39,360 nucleotides of DNA from Erysipelotrichaceae bacterium (lineage in GTDB: Bacteria; Bacillota; Clostridia; TANB77; CAG-508). Positions 1 through 8,426 of the stretch are shown here, one piece after another (positions within the stretch are counted from its first letter, which is position 1; every line of letters begins with the position of its first letter). The DNA lies in NCBI GenBank assembly GCA_021769225.1, contig JAETTH010000015.1:1-39360 (forward strand), given 5' to 3'. The position numbers and the translations under genes were made by a program. The notes below the pieces were generated by a model. The model saw only the letters and a program-made list of their open reading frames with translations, did not search any database and had not been told where the DNA came from.

Positions 1-49
1 TCCTAACGGAAAAATATTTCAACATTAATCTTCAAAAATGCATTTTTTG

Positions 50-78
50 AGGCACATTTGTTGTGCCTTTTATTTTTT
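50..78 (+). terminator. Intrinsic terminator of a gene left of the window
   Basis: A 7-bp stem (AGGCACA at 50-56, TGTGCCT at 62-68) with a 5-nt loop is followed on the plus strand by a T-rich tail (TTTATTTTTT). The tail is on the plus side only, so it most likely ends a plus-strand transcript entering from outside the window. Confidence 0.6.
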
Positions 79-110
79 ATCTTCATATTTTTGTTTTTGA
101 GAAATTTCCT

Positions 111-147
111 ATAACAAAAAAAAGAATAGATAAATCTATTCTTTTTC
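111..147 (-). terminator. Terminator of the Fic operon
   Basis: A perfect 11-bp A/T-rich inverted repeat (AAAAGAATAGA / TCTATTCTTTT) with a TAAA loop lies just past the fic stop. On the minus strand it continues into a T-run. It is A/T-rich and so weak, but well placed. Confidence 0.6.
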
Positions 148-160
148 GTTTATGTTCTAT

Positions 161-760
161 TTATTCTTCTATCTTTTTTAAACAAACTCTCATAATTTCT
201 TCTAAATCTGTTGTATCAATAACTGATTTAATACAAGCTTCTAGCATTTCTTTTGGACGAATATTTTTTAAATCTAATAAATATCCATTTTTAAATGCTA
301 ATTGTCTAACAAATTCTCTAATTGTTCTTCCATTTCCTTCTCGAAAAGGATGCAAAACATTTAGTTCTGCCATATAATAGGATAATCTCTTAACAAACTG
401 CTCTTGCTCTAGTCCTTGTAAATAATTCTCGTTTTTTAATTCTTCTAAAAGTCTATCTAATTCCTTATCAATATATTCCCATCTAGCAAAACTAAAGCTT
501 CCTTTTGCTATATTTTCAGAACGAAAAAGTCCTGCAAATGGATAAATATCTTCAAATAAAAATTGATGAATTCCAACCAAATGCTTCATGTCAAATGAGC
601 CAATCTGTTGATTTTGTCTTAATTCATACAATTTTGCAAGTACAATTTTTCTTTCTAATGTTTCTAACTTATGATTATCTTTTATTCCTAATTTGTTTAC
701 CAAAACATTACTATCTTGATAACAATAGATAGAGTTTCTGGCTTCATATAAATCATTCAT
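161..760 (-). CDS. fic: Fic-domain protein (AMPylase-type toxin)
   Basis: This 199-residue protein carries the complete Fic signature HPFREGNGRT at residues 137-146, followed by IR. The motif holds the catalytic His137 and the phosphate-binding loop. A flap-like stretch (SFSFARWEYI, about 88-97) precedes it. Fic enzymes of this type transfer AMP, or another nucleotide part, to target proteins in the cytoplasm; the target cannot be read from sequence. The length is that of a bare Fic domain without an N-terminal inhibitory helix, which fits a class I arrangement where the inhibitor is a separate protein. Such a small gene ends 12 nt upstream, and its stop overlaps the fic ribosome site (TAAGGA), so the two are co-translated. 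Intact family motif; the function as a toxin is inferred from the pairing. Confidence 0.9.
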   Translation of the reverse strand: MNDLYEARNSIYCYQDSNVLVNKLGIKDNHKLETLERKIVLAKLYELRQNQQIGSFDMKHLVGIHQFLFEDIYPFAGLFRSENIAKGSFSFARWEYIDKELDRLLEELKNENYLQGLEQEQFVKRLSYYMAELNVLHPFREGNGRTIREFVRQLAFKNGYLLDLKNIRPKEMLEACIKSVIDTTDLEEIMRVCLKKIEE

Positions 761-772
761 CTTTTTTATTCC

Positions 773-940
773 TTATACTACAGATTCTTTAATAATATTA
801 ATCATCTCGTTCATGGTAATTTCTTGGTTATAATATCTTTGTAATAAAGCAACATCTTCGTCTGTGACAATCATATTTTCAATTGCTAAATCTTGTTTTA
901 AGTTAGCAATATCAAATTCAAATTTCTCATCTTTAGACAT
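773..940 (-). CDS. VbhA-like antitoxin of the Fic protein
   Basis: A 55-residue reading frame starts with ATG after a good AAGGAG site and ends just before fic. Its sequence (DLAIENMIVTDEDVALLQRY at about 17-36) lines up with the single helical domain of VbhA-type antitoxins, which insert a helix with an (S/T)xxxE(G/N) motif into the Fic active site and block ATP binding. Here the Glu-Asn half is present (AIEN), but the position of the Ser/Thr is Asp (DLAIEN). Order antitoxin then toxin, tight spacing and shared promoter support the pairing. The family assignment rests on motif and context, as the protein is too short for more. Confidence 0.75.
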   Translation of the reverse strand: MSKDEKFEFDIANLKQDLAIENMIVTDEDVALLQRYYNQEITMNEMINIIKESVV

Positions 941-977
941 ATAAATTCTCCTTTTTTATACTTTCAACCACTCTTTT

Positions 978-983
978 ATTATA
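978..983 (-). promoter_or_regulatory. Extended -10 promoter of the antitoxin-fic operon
   Basis: On the minus strand TGGTATAAT gives a perfect -10 hexamer with an upstream TG, about 38 nt before the antitoxin ATG. No good -35 is visible at 17 nt, as is usual for extended -10 promoters. Confidence 0.6.
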
Positions 984-1034
984 CCACAAAATCAGGAAAA
1001 ATACCATAGTTTTGAGGAAATTAGCCCTGTTTTT

Positions 1035-1340
1035 CTAACACTTTTTTGAATACTTACTTACCACAATTTTTGATGCTAATAATTCCTCTAAATTATTCTT
1101 CTGAATTAGCTCTTCTTTTTTCTCTTTTGTTAAGTGTTTAATATGGTACTCTAACTTAGATGCTAGAGATCTAGTCTCTGTTTGCCATACACTTTCTAAC
1201 TTTTTAGCAGTATGATAAAAAGTGTATTTTGCACAATTTTTCTCTTTTCCAAAGTGTTCTTGCATCCTTTGTTCTACATTTGTTGTTATACCAGTATAGA
1301 TAGAATTATCTTGACATCTTAACATATATACATAATACAT
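1035..1340 (-). CDS. GIY-YIG nuclease-domain protein (UPF0213/YhbQ-like)
   Basis: A 101-residue protein opening with YYVYMLRCQDNSIYTGIT, the GIY-YIG core strand pair. An Arg follows (EQRMQEH), and a Glu in a helix about 63 residues in (KLEYHIKHL) matches the metal-binding Glu of the fold. The length is typical of the stand-alone UPF0213 group (E. coli YhbQ, B. subtilis YazA), whose exact role is poorly known; DNA-processing activity is inferred from the fold. The best ribosome site (AAGGAAG) lies somewhat far from the ATG, so translation may be weak. It is a single gene between the Fic operon and a small helical gene. Confidence 0.85.
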   Translation of the reverse strand: MYYVYMLRCQDNSIYTGITTNVEQRMQEHFGKEKNCAKYTFYHTAKKLESVWQTETRSLASKLEYHIKHLTKEKKEELIQKNNLEELLASKIVVSKYSKKC

Positions 1341-1405
1341 TACTTTTTTTACTTCTTCCTTCTTTACTAACTTAAATAAAAATTTAACAATAATAAATAA
1401 AGAAA

Positions 1406-1433
1406 ACGTAAATCCACTTTTATCGATCTACGT
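1406..1433 (-). terminator. Terminator of the small helical gene
   Basis: A 9-bp stem with one G-U pair (minus strand ACGTAGATC / GATTTACGT) and a 10-nt loop is followed by a T-rich tail (TTTCTTTATTTATT). It lies about 20 nt after the stop at 1455. Confidence 0.55.
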
Positions 1434-1454
1434 CTATTTATCTATATCTTAAAC

Positions 1455-1796
1455 TTATATATTAACATCACTTTCTTCTACAGCTGCTGCCACTTGTTCT
1501 GCCACCTCAGCTACCGGTTCATTAGTAGTAGGTACTACTGCTTTTGAACCAAAAGTAAATACTTTCTTAGCAGTTCTTGCTTTTTCTTCAAACTTTTTAT
1601 TAAACTCTTCTTTTGCATCATTTAAAACATCTTGCATTGCACTAAACATTTCTTCTACATCTTGCTTAGTAAAATCATAAGAGTTACTTCTTGCCATTGG
1701 TTCTAAGATTTGAATATCATGAATTACATTATTTACTCTCTTTCCTGCATATTCCATAAATTTGTTTCTTTTTTCTTCATTTACTTCGTTTTCCAT
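1455..1796 (-). CDS. Small charged helical protein, function unknown
   Basis: A 113-residue protein. I chose the ATG at 1796 over an in-frame ATG at 1823, because a strong GGGGGA site sits about 8 nt before the former and lies inside the extra nine codons of the latter. Residues about 5-80 are predicted helical and charged, with a phrase found in small conserved bacterial proteins (KRVNNVIHDIQILEPMARS, then YDFTKQDVEEMFSAM). The C-terminal third is Ala/Val/Glu-rich and probably disordered. No signal peptide or membrane segment. I do not recognise a named family and give no function. It has its own promoter (1841-1869) and terminator, so it is monocistronic. Confidence 0.75.
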   Translation of the reverse strand: MENEVNEEKRNKFMEYAGKRVNNVIHDIQILEPMARSNSYDFTKQDVEEMFSAMQDVLNDAKEEFNKKFEEKARTAKKVFTFGSKAVVPTTNEPVAEVAEQVAAAVEESDVNI

Positions 1797-1840
1797 TTTT
1801 ATTTTTCCCCCTGTAATTGACATATTTTTTGTTCTTTACT

Positions 1841-1869
1841 AAGATATCACAACTTTTTAGGAATTTCAA
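1841..1869 (-). promoter_or_regulatory. Promoter of the small helical gene
   Basis: Minus-strand TTGAAA, 17 nt, then TATCTT, the latter preceded by TG (extended -10). It lies about 45 nt before the ATG at 1796. Confidence 0.5.
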
Positions 1870-1985
1870 ATAATTTTTTTGTAATTTTACTATTTTTTAA
1901 TTTTCACTCTATATTTTAATACATAAAAAATTTTAAGAAATTGAAATATTTTTTAATCATGGTATTTTTTGTAGATTATAAATAG

Positions 1986-2852
1986 CTAAAATCTATTCCA
2001 ATTATTCAATATATTTTTACTTATATTAATATTACCATAACCAATCCCAATTTTTCTATCAGCTTTTTTCTCTCCATGACAATCACTTCCACCTGATATT
2101 AACAAATTATGATAGTTACAATACTTTTCTAAAATAGAAATTTGCTCTTTTGTATGGCTCGAATGATAAACTTCTACTCCATCTATAATTCTATTGTCTT
2201 TTAATATATCTAAAAACTGTATTATATTCTCTAAACGATATCTAAATGGATGCGCTACAAATAGTTTTCCTCCAGCTCTTCTAACTTCTTTTGCAACTAC
2301 ATCTGCTGTTGGATAATGTATACTAAAATCCACAAATACTGGAAAGTTTTTATTAGTCACACAGGAATTAAAAAACACATCTATATGATTCCATTCTTCT
2401 TCTTTGAAAAACTTTTTATTTTCTTGATGTTTCTTTATTTCTGGATAAATAATATCTATTGGCCAACCTTTGCTTTCGTCATATTCTAAATCACCTATCT
2501 TAATATGGTTTTTCTTACAGCTATCTATCATAAATTCAAATTCAATATTTAAGTTTAGTTTTCTAATTTCATAGTTCTCATGTACCCAATTATTTAATTT
2601 CTTATAATCAAAATCATATGCCAACAAATGAAAAAATACACCATTATATACTGTACTAAATTCTACCCCTGTTATAATTTCTCCCTTAAATATTTGGTTA
2701 TAAGAATCTTCTGTTATTTCTTTATATGCTTTAAGTGTGTCATGATCTGTTATTGATAACACTTCAATTTCTGATTTTTCTGCTTCTTCCAATAATTTCT
2801 TCAAGTCCCAAGATCCATCCGAATAATTGGTATGTGTATGTAAATCTATCAT
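1986..2852 (-). CDS. PHP-domain metal-dependent phosphoesterase
   Basis: A 288-residue protein starting MIDLHTHTNYSDGS, the first PHP motif (HxH). It continues with SITDHDTL, a Glu near GVEFS, HPFRY, and the terminal SGGSDCHG motif, so the set of His/Asp/Glu metal ligands looks complete. Proteins of this stand-alone group hydrolyse phosphoesters such as nucleoside 3',5'-bisphosphates or short RNA ends; the true substrate is not evident. The start at 2852 is favoured by AAAGGAG six nt upstream, over an ATG six codons earlier. No partner gene is close: the exporter operon that lies upstream of it ends in its own terminator. Confidence 0.85.
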   Translation of the reverse strand: MIDLHTHTNYSDGSWDLKKLLEEAEKSEIEVLSITDHDTLKAYKEITEDSYNQIFKGEIITGVEFSTVYNGVFFHLLAYDFDYKKLNNWVHENYEIRKLNLNIEFEFMIDSCKKNHIKIGDLEYDESKGWPIDIIYPEIKKHQENKKFFKEEEWNHIDVFFNSCVTNKNFPVFVDFSIHYPTADVVAKEVRRAGGKLFVAHPFRYRLENIIQFLDILKDNRIIDGVEVYHSSHTKEQISILEKYCNYHNLLISGGSDCHGEKKADRKIGIGYGNINISKNILNNWNRF

Positions 2853-2962
2853 TTCGTCTCCTTTATTCAATCTCTACGTCTTCCTTTAATAAGCTTTTCT
2901 ATAATTTACCCTAATTGTACATTATTTTGCAAATGTATTCAACAATCTCATAAAAAAATTCA

Positions 2963-2994
2963 TTTTAAAAAGGAATAGATTAATTCTATTCCTT
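2963..2994 (-). terminator. Terminator of the ABC exporter operon
   Basis: A perfect 10-bp stem (AAGGAATAGA / TCTATTCCTT) with a 5-nt loop. On the minus strand it runs into a TTTTTT tract. It begins 11 nt after the last exporter stop. Confidence 0.8.
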
Positions 2995-3004
2995 CTTTCT
3001 ACTT

Positions 3005-4867
3005 CTATTCTACTTCATCATTACCATCTTCAAATTGTGAATTATATAGTTTAGCATAAAATCCATCTTTTTCTAGTAATTCTTCATGAGTTCCTTGTTC
3101 CACAATATCACCATGATCCATTACTAAAATCAAATCTGCATTTTTAATAGTTGAAAGTCTATGAGCAATAATAAAGCTAGTTCTGCCTTTCATTAAATTG
3201 TCCATTGCTGCTTGAATTTGAATTTCAGTTCTTGTATCTATAGAGCTTGTTGCCTCATCTAAAATTAAAATTTTCGGATCAGCTAAAATAACTCTTGCTA
3301 TTGTTAATAATTGTTTTTGTCCTGCTGATATATTATTGGACTCTTCGTTAATTATCATATCATAAGCATTGGGTAGTGTTTTAATAAAATGATGTACATG
3401 CGCTGCTTTTGCTGCTTCAATTACTTCATTATCATTTGCTTCTGGTCTTCCATAACGGATGTTATCTTTTACAGTTCCTCCAAATAGCCAAGTATCTTGA
3501 AGAACCATACCAAACATCTTACGAAGTTCTCCACGATCAAAGTCTTTAATATTATGACCATCAATTAAAATAGCTCCGCTATTTACATCATAGAATCTCA
3601 TTAATAGTTTAACCATTGTTGTTTTTCCAGCACCAGTTGGTCCTACAATTGCAATTTTTTGTCCATCTTTAATATCTGCTGAGAAATCGTTAATAATAAT
3701 TTTATCATCACTATATCCAAAATGAACATGATCAAATTTAATATTTCCCTTTAGTCCTTCTGTTGAAAGTGGTTCTAAAGTAGATGGTTCTTCTTCTTTT
3801 TCTTCTAGGAACTCAAATACTCTTTCTGCTGAAGCTACCATTGCTTGTAACATGTTAGATACTTGTGCAATTTGGTTAATTGGTTGTGTGAATTGTCTAT
3901 TATACTGGATAAAGGATTGAATATTTCCTACTGTAATTTTACCTTGAACTGCTAAATATCCACCCAGAATAGCAACTGCAACATATCCTACATTTCCTAT
4001 AAAGTTCATCAATGGATGCATAAGTCCTGATAAGAATTGAGATTTCCAAGCAGAGCGATATAACTCACTATTTGCCTTTTTAAACTCTTTAATTGCTTTT
4101 TCTTCTCCATTAAATACCTTTACGATATTGTGTCCACCATAGATTTCTTCTACTTGCCCATTAACATGACCTAGATAATCTTGTTGTGCCTTAAAGTATT
4201 TTTGTGATTTAGATACAACAAATCCAACAACAATAATTGTAACTGGTAGAATAACAAGAGATACTAATGTCATCTCCCAACTAATAGAAAACATCATAAT
4301 TAAAATACCAATTAATGTACAAATTGATGTGATAATTTGGGTAATACTTTGATTTAAGTTTTGGGATAAAGTATCAATATCATTTGAAATGACAGATAAT
4401 ACTTCACCATTTGTTTTCTTATCAAAGTAGTTCATTGGTAATTTGTTAATCTTTTTAACTAAATCATTTCTTAATTGATAAGTAATTTTTTGTGCTACTC
4501 CTGTCATGGTAAATCCTTGAATTAGGGAGAACAAAGCACTTAATAGATATAGTCCAAGTAATGTTACTAAAATAGTTAAAATCTTATTAAAATCAATTCC
4601 TCCAGTTCCCTGGATTTTAGCAATAATCCCATTAAATACCTCTGTTGTTGCATTACCTAATATCTTAGGTCCTACAACAGCAAAGATAGTACTTCCTACT
4701 GCAAAGATAAGAACAATTAAAATTGCTATTTTATAGTTTGCTAGATAATCGCGGATTAATTTTTTGGTAGTACCTTTAAAGTCTTTAGCCTTTTCTACCA
4801 CTCTTCCCCTGCCCGGTCCATGACCCATACCTCCCATTGGAGGTTTTGTTTTCATATTCTCTGCCAT
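3005..4867 (-). CDS. Heterodimeric ABC multidrug exporter subunit, TM288/BmrD-like
   Basis: A 620-residue half-transporter: a Gly/Met-rich N-terminal tail, six membrane segments (about 45-340), then a nucleotide-binding domain. The domain shows Walker A GPTGAGKT (409-416), Q-loop near 457, signature NISAGQ (512-517), Walker B ILILDE (533-538) with catalytic Glu538, and switch His569. The signature departs from LSGGQ, whereas the Walker B and His are canonical. In heterodimers such as TM287/288 and LmrCD this is the subunit that supplies the catalytic Glu and His of the active ATP site and the deviant signature of the inactive one. Its start shares one base (TAATG) with the stop of the partner gene, so the subunits are translationally coupled. 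It exports lipophilic drugs or lipids by analogy only. Confidence 0.93.
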   Translation of the reverse strand: MAENMKTKPPMGGMGHGPGRGRVVEKAKDFKGTTKKLIRDYLANYKIAILIVLIFAVGSTIFAVVGPKILGNATTEVFNGIIAKIQGTGGIDFNKILTILVTLLGLYLLSALFSLIQGFTMTGVAQKITYQLRNDLVKKINKLPMNYFDKKTNGEVLSVISNDIDTLSQNLNQSITQIITSICTLIGILIMMFSISWEMTLVSLVILPVTIIVVGFVVSKSQKYFKAQQDYLGHVNGQVEEIYGGHNIVKVFNGEEKAIKEFKKANSELYRSAWKSQFLSGLMHPLMNFIGNVGYVAVAILGGYLAVQGKITVGNIQSFIQYNRQFTQPINQIAQVSNMLQAMVASAERVFEFLEEKEEEPSTLEPLSTEGLKGNIKFDHVHFGYSDDKIIINDFSADIKDGQKIAIVGPTGAGKTTMVKLLMRFYDVNSGAILIDGHNIKDFDRGELRKMFGMVLQDTWLFGGTVKDNIRYGRPEANDNEVIEAAKAAHVHHFIKTLPNAYDMIINEESNNISAGQKQLLTIARVILADPKILILDEATSSIDTRTEIQIQAAMDNLMKGRTSFIIAHRLSTIKNADLILVMDHGDIVEQGTHEELLEKDGFYAKLYNSQFEDGNDEVE

Positions 4868-7113
4868 TATTCCAATTCCTCCTTTGAAAGTTGTGATAAG
4901 GCAATTTGCCTATAGGTTTCGTTGTTTTCCATTAGCTCTTTATGAGTTCCTTTTCCAACAATTCTTCCTTCTTCTAAAACAATAATTTGATCAGCATTTA
5001 AAACTGTACTAATTCTTTGTGCTACGATTATTACTGTTTTATTGGTTGTTTGTTTTTCAAGTGCTGCTCTTAAAGCTGCATCTGTTTTATAGTCTAATGC
5101 TGAGAAACTGTCATCAAACACATAGATTTCTGGATCTATTGCAATTGCTCTTGCGATGGATAAACGTTGTTTTTGTCCTCCTGATACATTGGTACCACCT
5201 TGTGCAATTGGTGTTTGATATTGTAGTTCTTTACTTTCAATAAATTCAGTTGCTTGTGCAATTTGAGCTGCTTGTTTCATTTGCTCATCTGACATTTCTG
5301 GATTTCCATATTTAATATTAGACTCAATGGTTCCTGAGAATAACACTCCTTTTTGAGGTACAAATCCAATAATCTTTCTTAAATCCTTTTGACTAACATC
5401 TTTAATATTAACTCCATCAATTAAAAGCTCTCCGCCTGTTACATCATAGAAACGTGGAATTAAGTTAACCACTGTTGATTTACCACTACCAGTACTTCCG
5501 ATAATTGCAGTTGTCTTTCCTGGCTCTGCAGTAAAGTTAATATCTTCTAGAATTTCTTTATCTGCATCAGGATAACGGAAAGATACATTTCGAAATTCAA
5601 CTAATCCCTTTTTATTTGGGTCAAAAGATTCTGTTTCTTTTTTATCTTTAATACGTGGCTCTGTTTCAAGTACTTCATTAATACGATTTGCAGAAACAGC
5701 AGCACGAGGTAGCATGATTGAAATCATAGAAATCATTAAGAAGCTCATAACAATCTGCATGGTATATTGAATAAATGCCATCATATCACCTACTTGCATG
5801 ATTCCTTGATCAACATTGTGTCCACCAACCCAAATAATAAGTAACATGATAGAGTTCATAATAAACATTAGAGCTGGCATCATGATACTCATTGCTCTGT
5901 TTACAAAAACATTAGCCTTCATTAAATCTTGGTTTGATTTTTCAAAACGTTTTTCCTCGCGTTCTTCTGTATGGAAAGCACGAATAACAGGTAATCCCGT
6001 TAATATTTCACGTGCCACTAAGTTTAATTTATCAATTAAATCTTGTAGTTTCTTAAATTTAGGCATAGCAACTATAAATAGAACAAGGACAATTCCTATA
6101 ATGCATACAATTGCAAGTCCAATAATCCATGCCATAGAGCTATTACTATTAGCTAGTACTCTTAAAAATCCTCCAATACCAATGATTGGTGCATATACAA
6201 CAACACGGAATAACATGGTAATTAACATTTGAATTTGTTGAATATCGTTTGTACTACGTGTTATTAAAGAGGCTGTTGAAAAATTGTTAAACTCCTCGGT
6301 ACTAAATTTTAGTACTTTACGAAATACCTTTTCTCTTAAAGTTTCACCTAGTTTAGCTGCAACTCTTGATGATAAGAACATAATAGCAACAGCTGAAACC
6401 ATACTGATAAGAGCAATTCCTAACATTCTTAATCCTGCCATAAATATGTAATCATTTTGGATTTTATCAGTATCCATACCAATTGCTTTATATTCTTCTT
6501 TTACTGCAGCAATAGCAGCCTGATCTAAAACAGTTCCCATCATACCATCTAATTTTTTATTTACTTCTTCTAGCATTTGAGCTAGTTGTTCTTGTGGCAT
6601 TGATTTTAAAATATCCATTAAGGTCATGTTTTGCATCATGCTCTTTTGGGGTTCTGGAACATTTTGTAAAATCTGTGCTTTTAATGCTTCTTCTGTTTCC
6701 TCACTAGTAATAGTAGTAAGTAGCATTAATGGTTTCGTCATTTTTTCATTTAATGATGACTGTTCTTCTTCTTTTAATTTGTTTTGCTTATATATCTCTT
6801 CTGTTTCTAATAAAGGATATTTCTTTACTAGTTTTTCATACTCTTTTTCTTCTAAATTATCTTTTGATAAAAGAGTATAATTATTTAGAATCTCTTCATC
6901 ATCTGAAGTAAATAACAGCAAATTCTCCATTTGAGATTTTCGAATTACTTCTGGTGCTTGATTTTCAATTCCTCCTGCTTGGATACCTACATTAACAATT
7001 TCTGATGTATAAGATGGTAGTGCCAAATCAGCACCCGCCTGTACACATAGTAAAAGTACAATGATAACAACAGAAACCCAAGTCTTTTTTAAATAGCTTA
7101 ATACTTTTAGCAT
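4867..7113 (-). CDS. Heterodimeric ABC multidrug exporter subunit, TM287/BmrC-like, with large extracytoplasmic insert
   Basis: A 748-residue half-transporter. Walker A is GSTGSGKS (539-546) and the signature NVSGGQ (642-647) is near-canonical, but Walker B ends in Asp-Asp (YVFDD, 664-668) instead of Asp-Glu, and the switch His is Gln699 (VAQR). These are the changes that define the degenerate ATP site of heterodimeric exporters, complementing the deviant signature of the other subunit. Between the first membrane helix (about 10-38) and the second (about 223-248) is an insert of about 170 charged residues, predicted extracytoplasmic, which makes the protein some 150 residues longer than TM287-type subunits. 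It is the first exporter gene of the operon, 15 nt after the regulator, with an AAGGGAG site. Confidence 0.93.
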   Translation of the reverse strand: MLKVLSYLKKTWVSVVIIVLLLCVQAGADLALPSYTSEIVNVGIQAGGIENQAPEVIRKSQMENLLLFTSDDEEILNNYTLLSKDNLEEKEYEKLVKKYPLLETEEIYKQNKLKEEEQSSLNEKMTKPLMLLTTITSEETEEALKAQILQNVPEPQKSMMQNMTLMDILKSMPQEQLAQMLEEVNKKLDGMMGTVLDQAAIAAVKEEYKAIGMDTDKIQNDYIFMAGLRMLGIALISMVSAVAIMFLSSRVAAKLGETLREKVFRKVLKFSTEEFNNFSTASLITRSTNDIQQIQMLITMLFRVVVYAPIIGIGGFLRVLANSNSSMAWIIGLAIVCIIGIVLVLFIVAMPKFKKLQDLIDKLNLVAREILTGLPVIRAFHTEEREEKRFEKSNQDLMKANVFVNRAMSIMMPALMFIMNSIMLLIIWVGGHNVDQGIMQVGDMMAFIQYTMQIVMSFLMISMISIMLPRAAVSANRINEVLETEPRIKDKKETESFDPNKKGLVEFRNVSFRYPDADKEILEDINFTAEPGKTTAIIGSTGSGKSTVVNLIPRFYDVTGGELLIDGVNIKDVSQKDLRKIIGFVPQKGVLFSGTIESNIKYGNPEMSDEQMKQAAQIAQATEFIESKELQYQTPIAQGGTNVSGGQKQRLSIARAIAIDPEIYVFDDSFSALDYKTDAALRAALEKQTTNKTVIIVAQRISTVLNADQIIVLEEGRIVGKGTHKELMENNETYRQIALSQLSKEELE

Positions 7114-7128
7114 CGTTTTTCTCCCTTC

Positions 7129-7744
7129 TTAGTTCTCACTTTTTAAAATGCCATATTTCAAAAATTCAATTTGCTTTAAATAGTCTTCTCTTGCTTGTTG
7201 TTTCGATTGATATTGAAAACTAGAAACAACTGCTTTTTTGGTTAAAACATACAGCATTTTTACAATTATTTTCACATCCTCTTTTTCTTTCTGCTTAAAT
7301 TTTGATGTGTCAATGAAAGAAAAGTATTTCTCAATATCAGGCTTTGGACAATCTTTCATATGCATAGAAAATAGATTGTCTTCACTTGTTTTCATATTTT
7401 CAAAAATTTTCTGAAAAAAGTGTATTTCATTTTCTTTCATAAAATCTTGCATAATATAATCATAAATTGCAATAAAGATTTCAAAAATATCTCCTTTTTT
7501 CTCTACAAAAGCTTTTTCCACTGTCTTATCCATACTGATATTTTTTTCTTTCATCAAATAAGATAACAAATCTTCTTTGTCTTCAAAATATTGATAAAAA
7601 CTTCCGTCTTGCAATTCCTGCATCTTCTACAATATTTTTAATAGATGCTTGCATAAGTGGTACTCTTGAAAGTTCTTTTTTGGCAGCTAAAGTAATCTTT
7701 TGTTTCTTTTCTTCTGGTAATTTCATAAAAGTCTCTGTTGGCAT
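7129..7744 (-). pseudogene. TetR/AcrR-family regulator, frameshifted in its DNA-binding domain
   Basis: Translation from the ATG at 7744 (good AAGGAG site) gives a typical TetR N-terminus, then reads IARRKF and stops. Removing one base (the minus-strand C at 7606) joins it to GSFYQYFEDKEDLL, the standard end of the TetR helix-turn-helix, and the frame then runs to 7129 for about 204 residues, a normal TetR length. So the gene carries a +1 insertion in the recognition-helix region. The rest, a ligand-binding domain, is intact. It sits between two operator-like palindromes and the exporter genes, so it was, or is, the local repressor. A sequencing error cannot be excluded. Confidence 0.85.
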
Positions 7745-7770
7745 ATTTTCATCTCCTTCGACAACTTAAA

Positions 7771-7783
7771 TGACACTGCGTCA
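7771..7783. promoter_or_regulatory. TetR-like operator palindrome 1
   Basis: The palindrome TGACACTGCGTCA (TGAC-N5-GTCA) lies between the -10 box and the regulator ATG. It matches the half-site layout of a second copy whose centre is 24 bp away, so a dimeric repressor would bind both on roughly the same DNA face. Confidence 0.65.
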
Positions 7784-7786
7784 TAT

Positions 7787-7815
7787 ATTATATGTGACAT
7801 AGTGTCATTTGTCAA
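7787..7815 (-). promoter_or_regulatory. Perfect consensus promoter of the tetR-ABC exporter operon
   Basis: On the minus strand TTGACA (7810-7815) and TATAAT (7787-7792) are separated by exactly 17 nt. Both boxes match the vegetative consensus at all six positions. One operator palindrome fills most of the spacer and another follows the start region, so repression would be direct and, without a repressor, expression should be high. Confidence 0.85.
7795..7807. promoter_or_regulatory. TetR-like operator palindrome 2, in the promoter spacer
   Basis: The palindrome TGACATAGTGTCA (TGAC-N5-GTCA) lies entirely between the -35 and -10 boxes of the operon promoter, the classic position for occlusion of RNA polymerase. 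Confidence 0.65.
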
Positions 7816-7916
7816 TAAACTTATTTGATTTTTGTGTGAATTTTGTGTAAACTCCTAAAACTATAGAAACTTTTATCAAGTTATCATAACTTCTTTTGCA
7901 TTTTTTTAATCCTTTT

Positions 7917-8426
7917 CTATTTTTTTAAAAAGCTTTCAAAAATTTTAATATGCGTTTTTTCATCTAAAATAATGCGGTCAAACAAAGAACGAAGCATTTT
8001 GTTTCTTGTCATCCTTTTAGCCTTTTCATAGCTTTTAATTGCCTCTTCTTCAGACTTTATATTATATTCCATCATATCTTGAATTGACTTTATTTCATAT
8101 CTTAAATTAGAAGCATCCCAAAAGCTTCCAGTACTTCCTACATAAATTGGTTTATATCCTAATTTTCTAATCAAATCTCCCACAAGATCAATATGTTTCA
8201 TCTCTACAATTGCAATACTTAGCATAGTTTTACTAATATCTTCTTTTTCTGCTAATGCAATATGTTGATAAATGTACTGAGTAATTGCTGTTAGTTCTCC
8301 AAAATCACCTCCAAAGTCATCATAAAGCATCTTAGCATATCCTTGACTTTTTTCTAAATAATTAACATTAGGGTACGGAATTTTATCCACATCATCTAAT
8401 ATTTTTTTTACCTCTTTATATTCCAT
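7917..8426 (-). CDS. Ferritin-like diiron-domain protein (rubrerythrin/bacterioferritin-like)
   Basis: A 169-residue all-helical protein with two copies of the ferritin-like metal pattern: Glu44 (GELTAITQYIYQH) with Glu75-x-x-His78 (EMKH), then a Glu in EEEAIKSYEKA with a second ExxH (DEKTH) near the C-terminus. That is the ligand set of a four-helix-bundle diiron site. There is no C-terminal rubredoxin Cys pair. Likely roles are iron handling or peroxide detoxification; which one cannot be told. The start at 8426 is chosen because GAGGTG lies upstream, while an ATG at 8450 has no ribosome site. That ribosome site is in the 3' arm of the hairpin that terminates the upstream genes. Confidence 0.85.
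   Translation of the reverse strand: MEYKEVKKILDDVDKIPYPNVNYLEKSQGYAKMLYDDFGGDFGELTAITQYIYQHIALAEKEDISKTMLSIAIVEMKHIDLVGDLIRKLGYKPIYVGSTGSFWDASNLRYEIKSIQDMMEYNIKSEEEAIKSYEKAKRMTRNKMLRSLFDRIILDEKTHIKIFESFLKK

Noticed and set aside
7129..7623. TetR fragment as a complete small gene starting MQELQDG
   Set aside because: That start lies in the middle of the helix-turn-helix, has no ribosome site and would lack DNA-binding helices; the natural start is at 7744.
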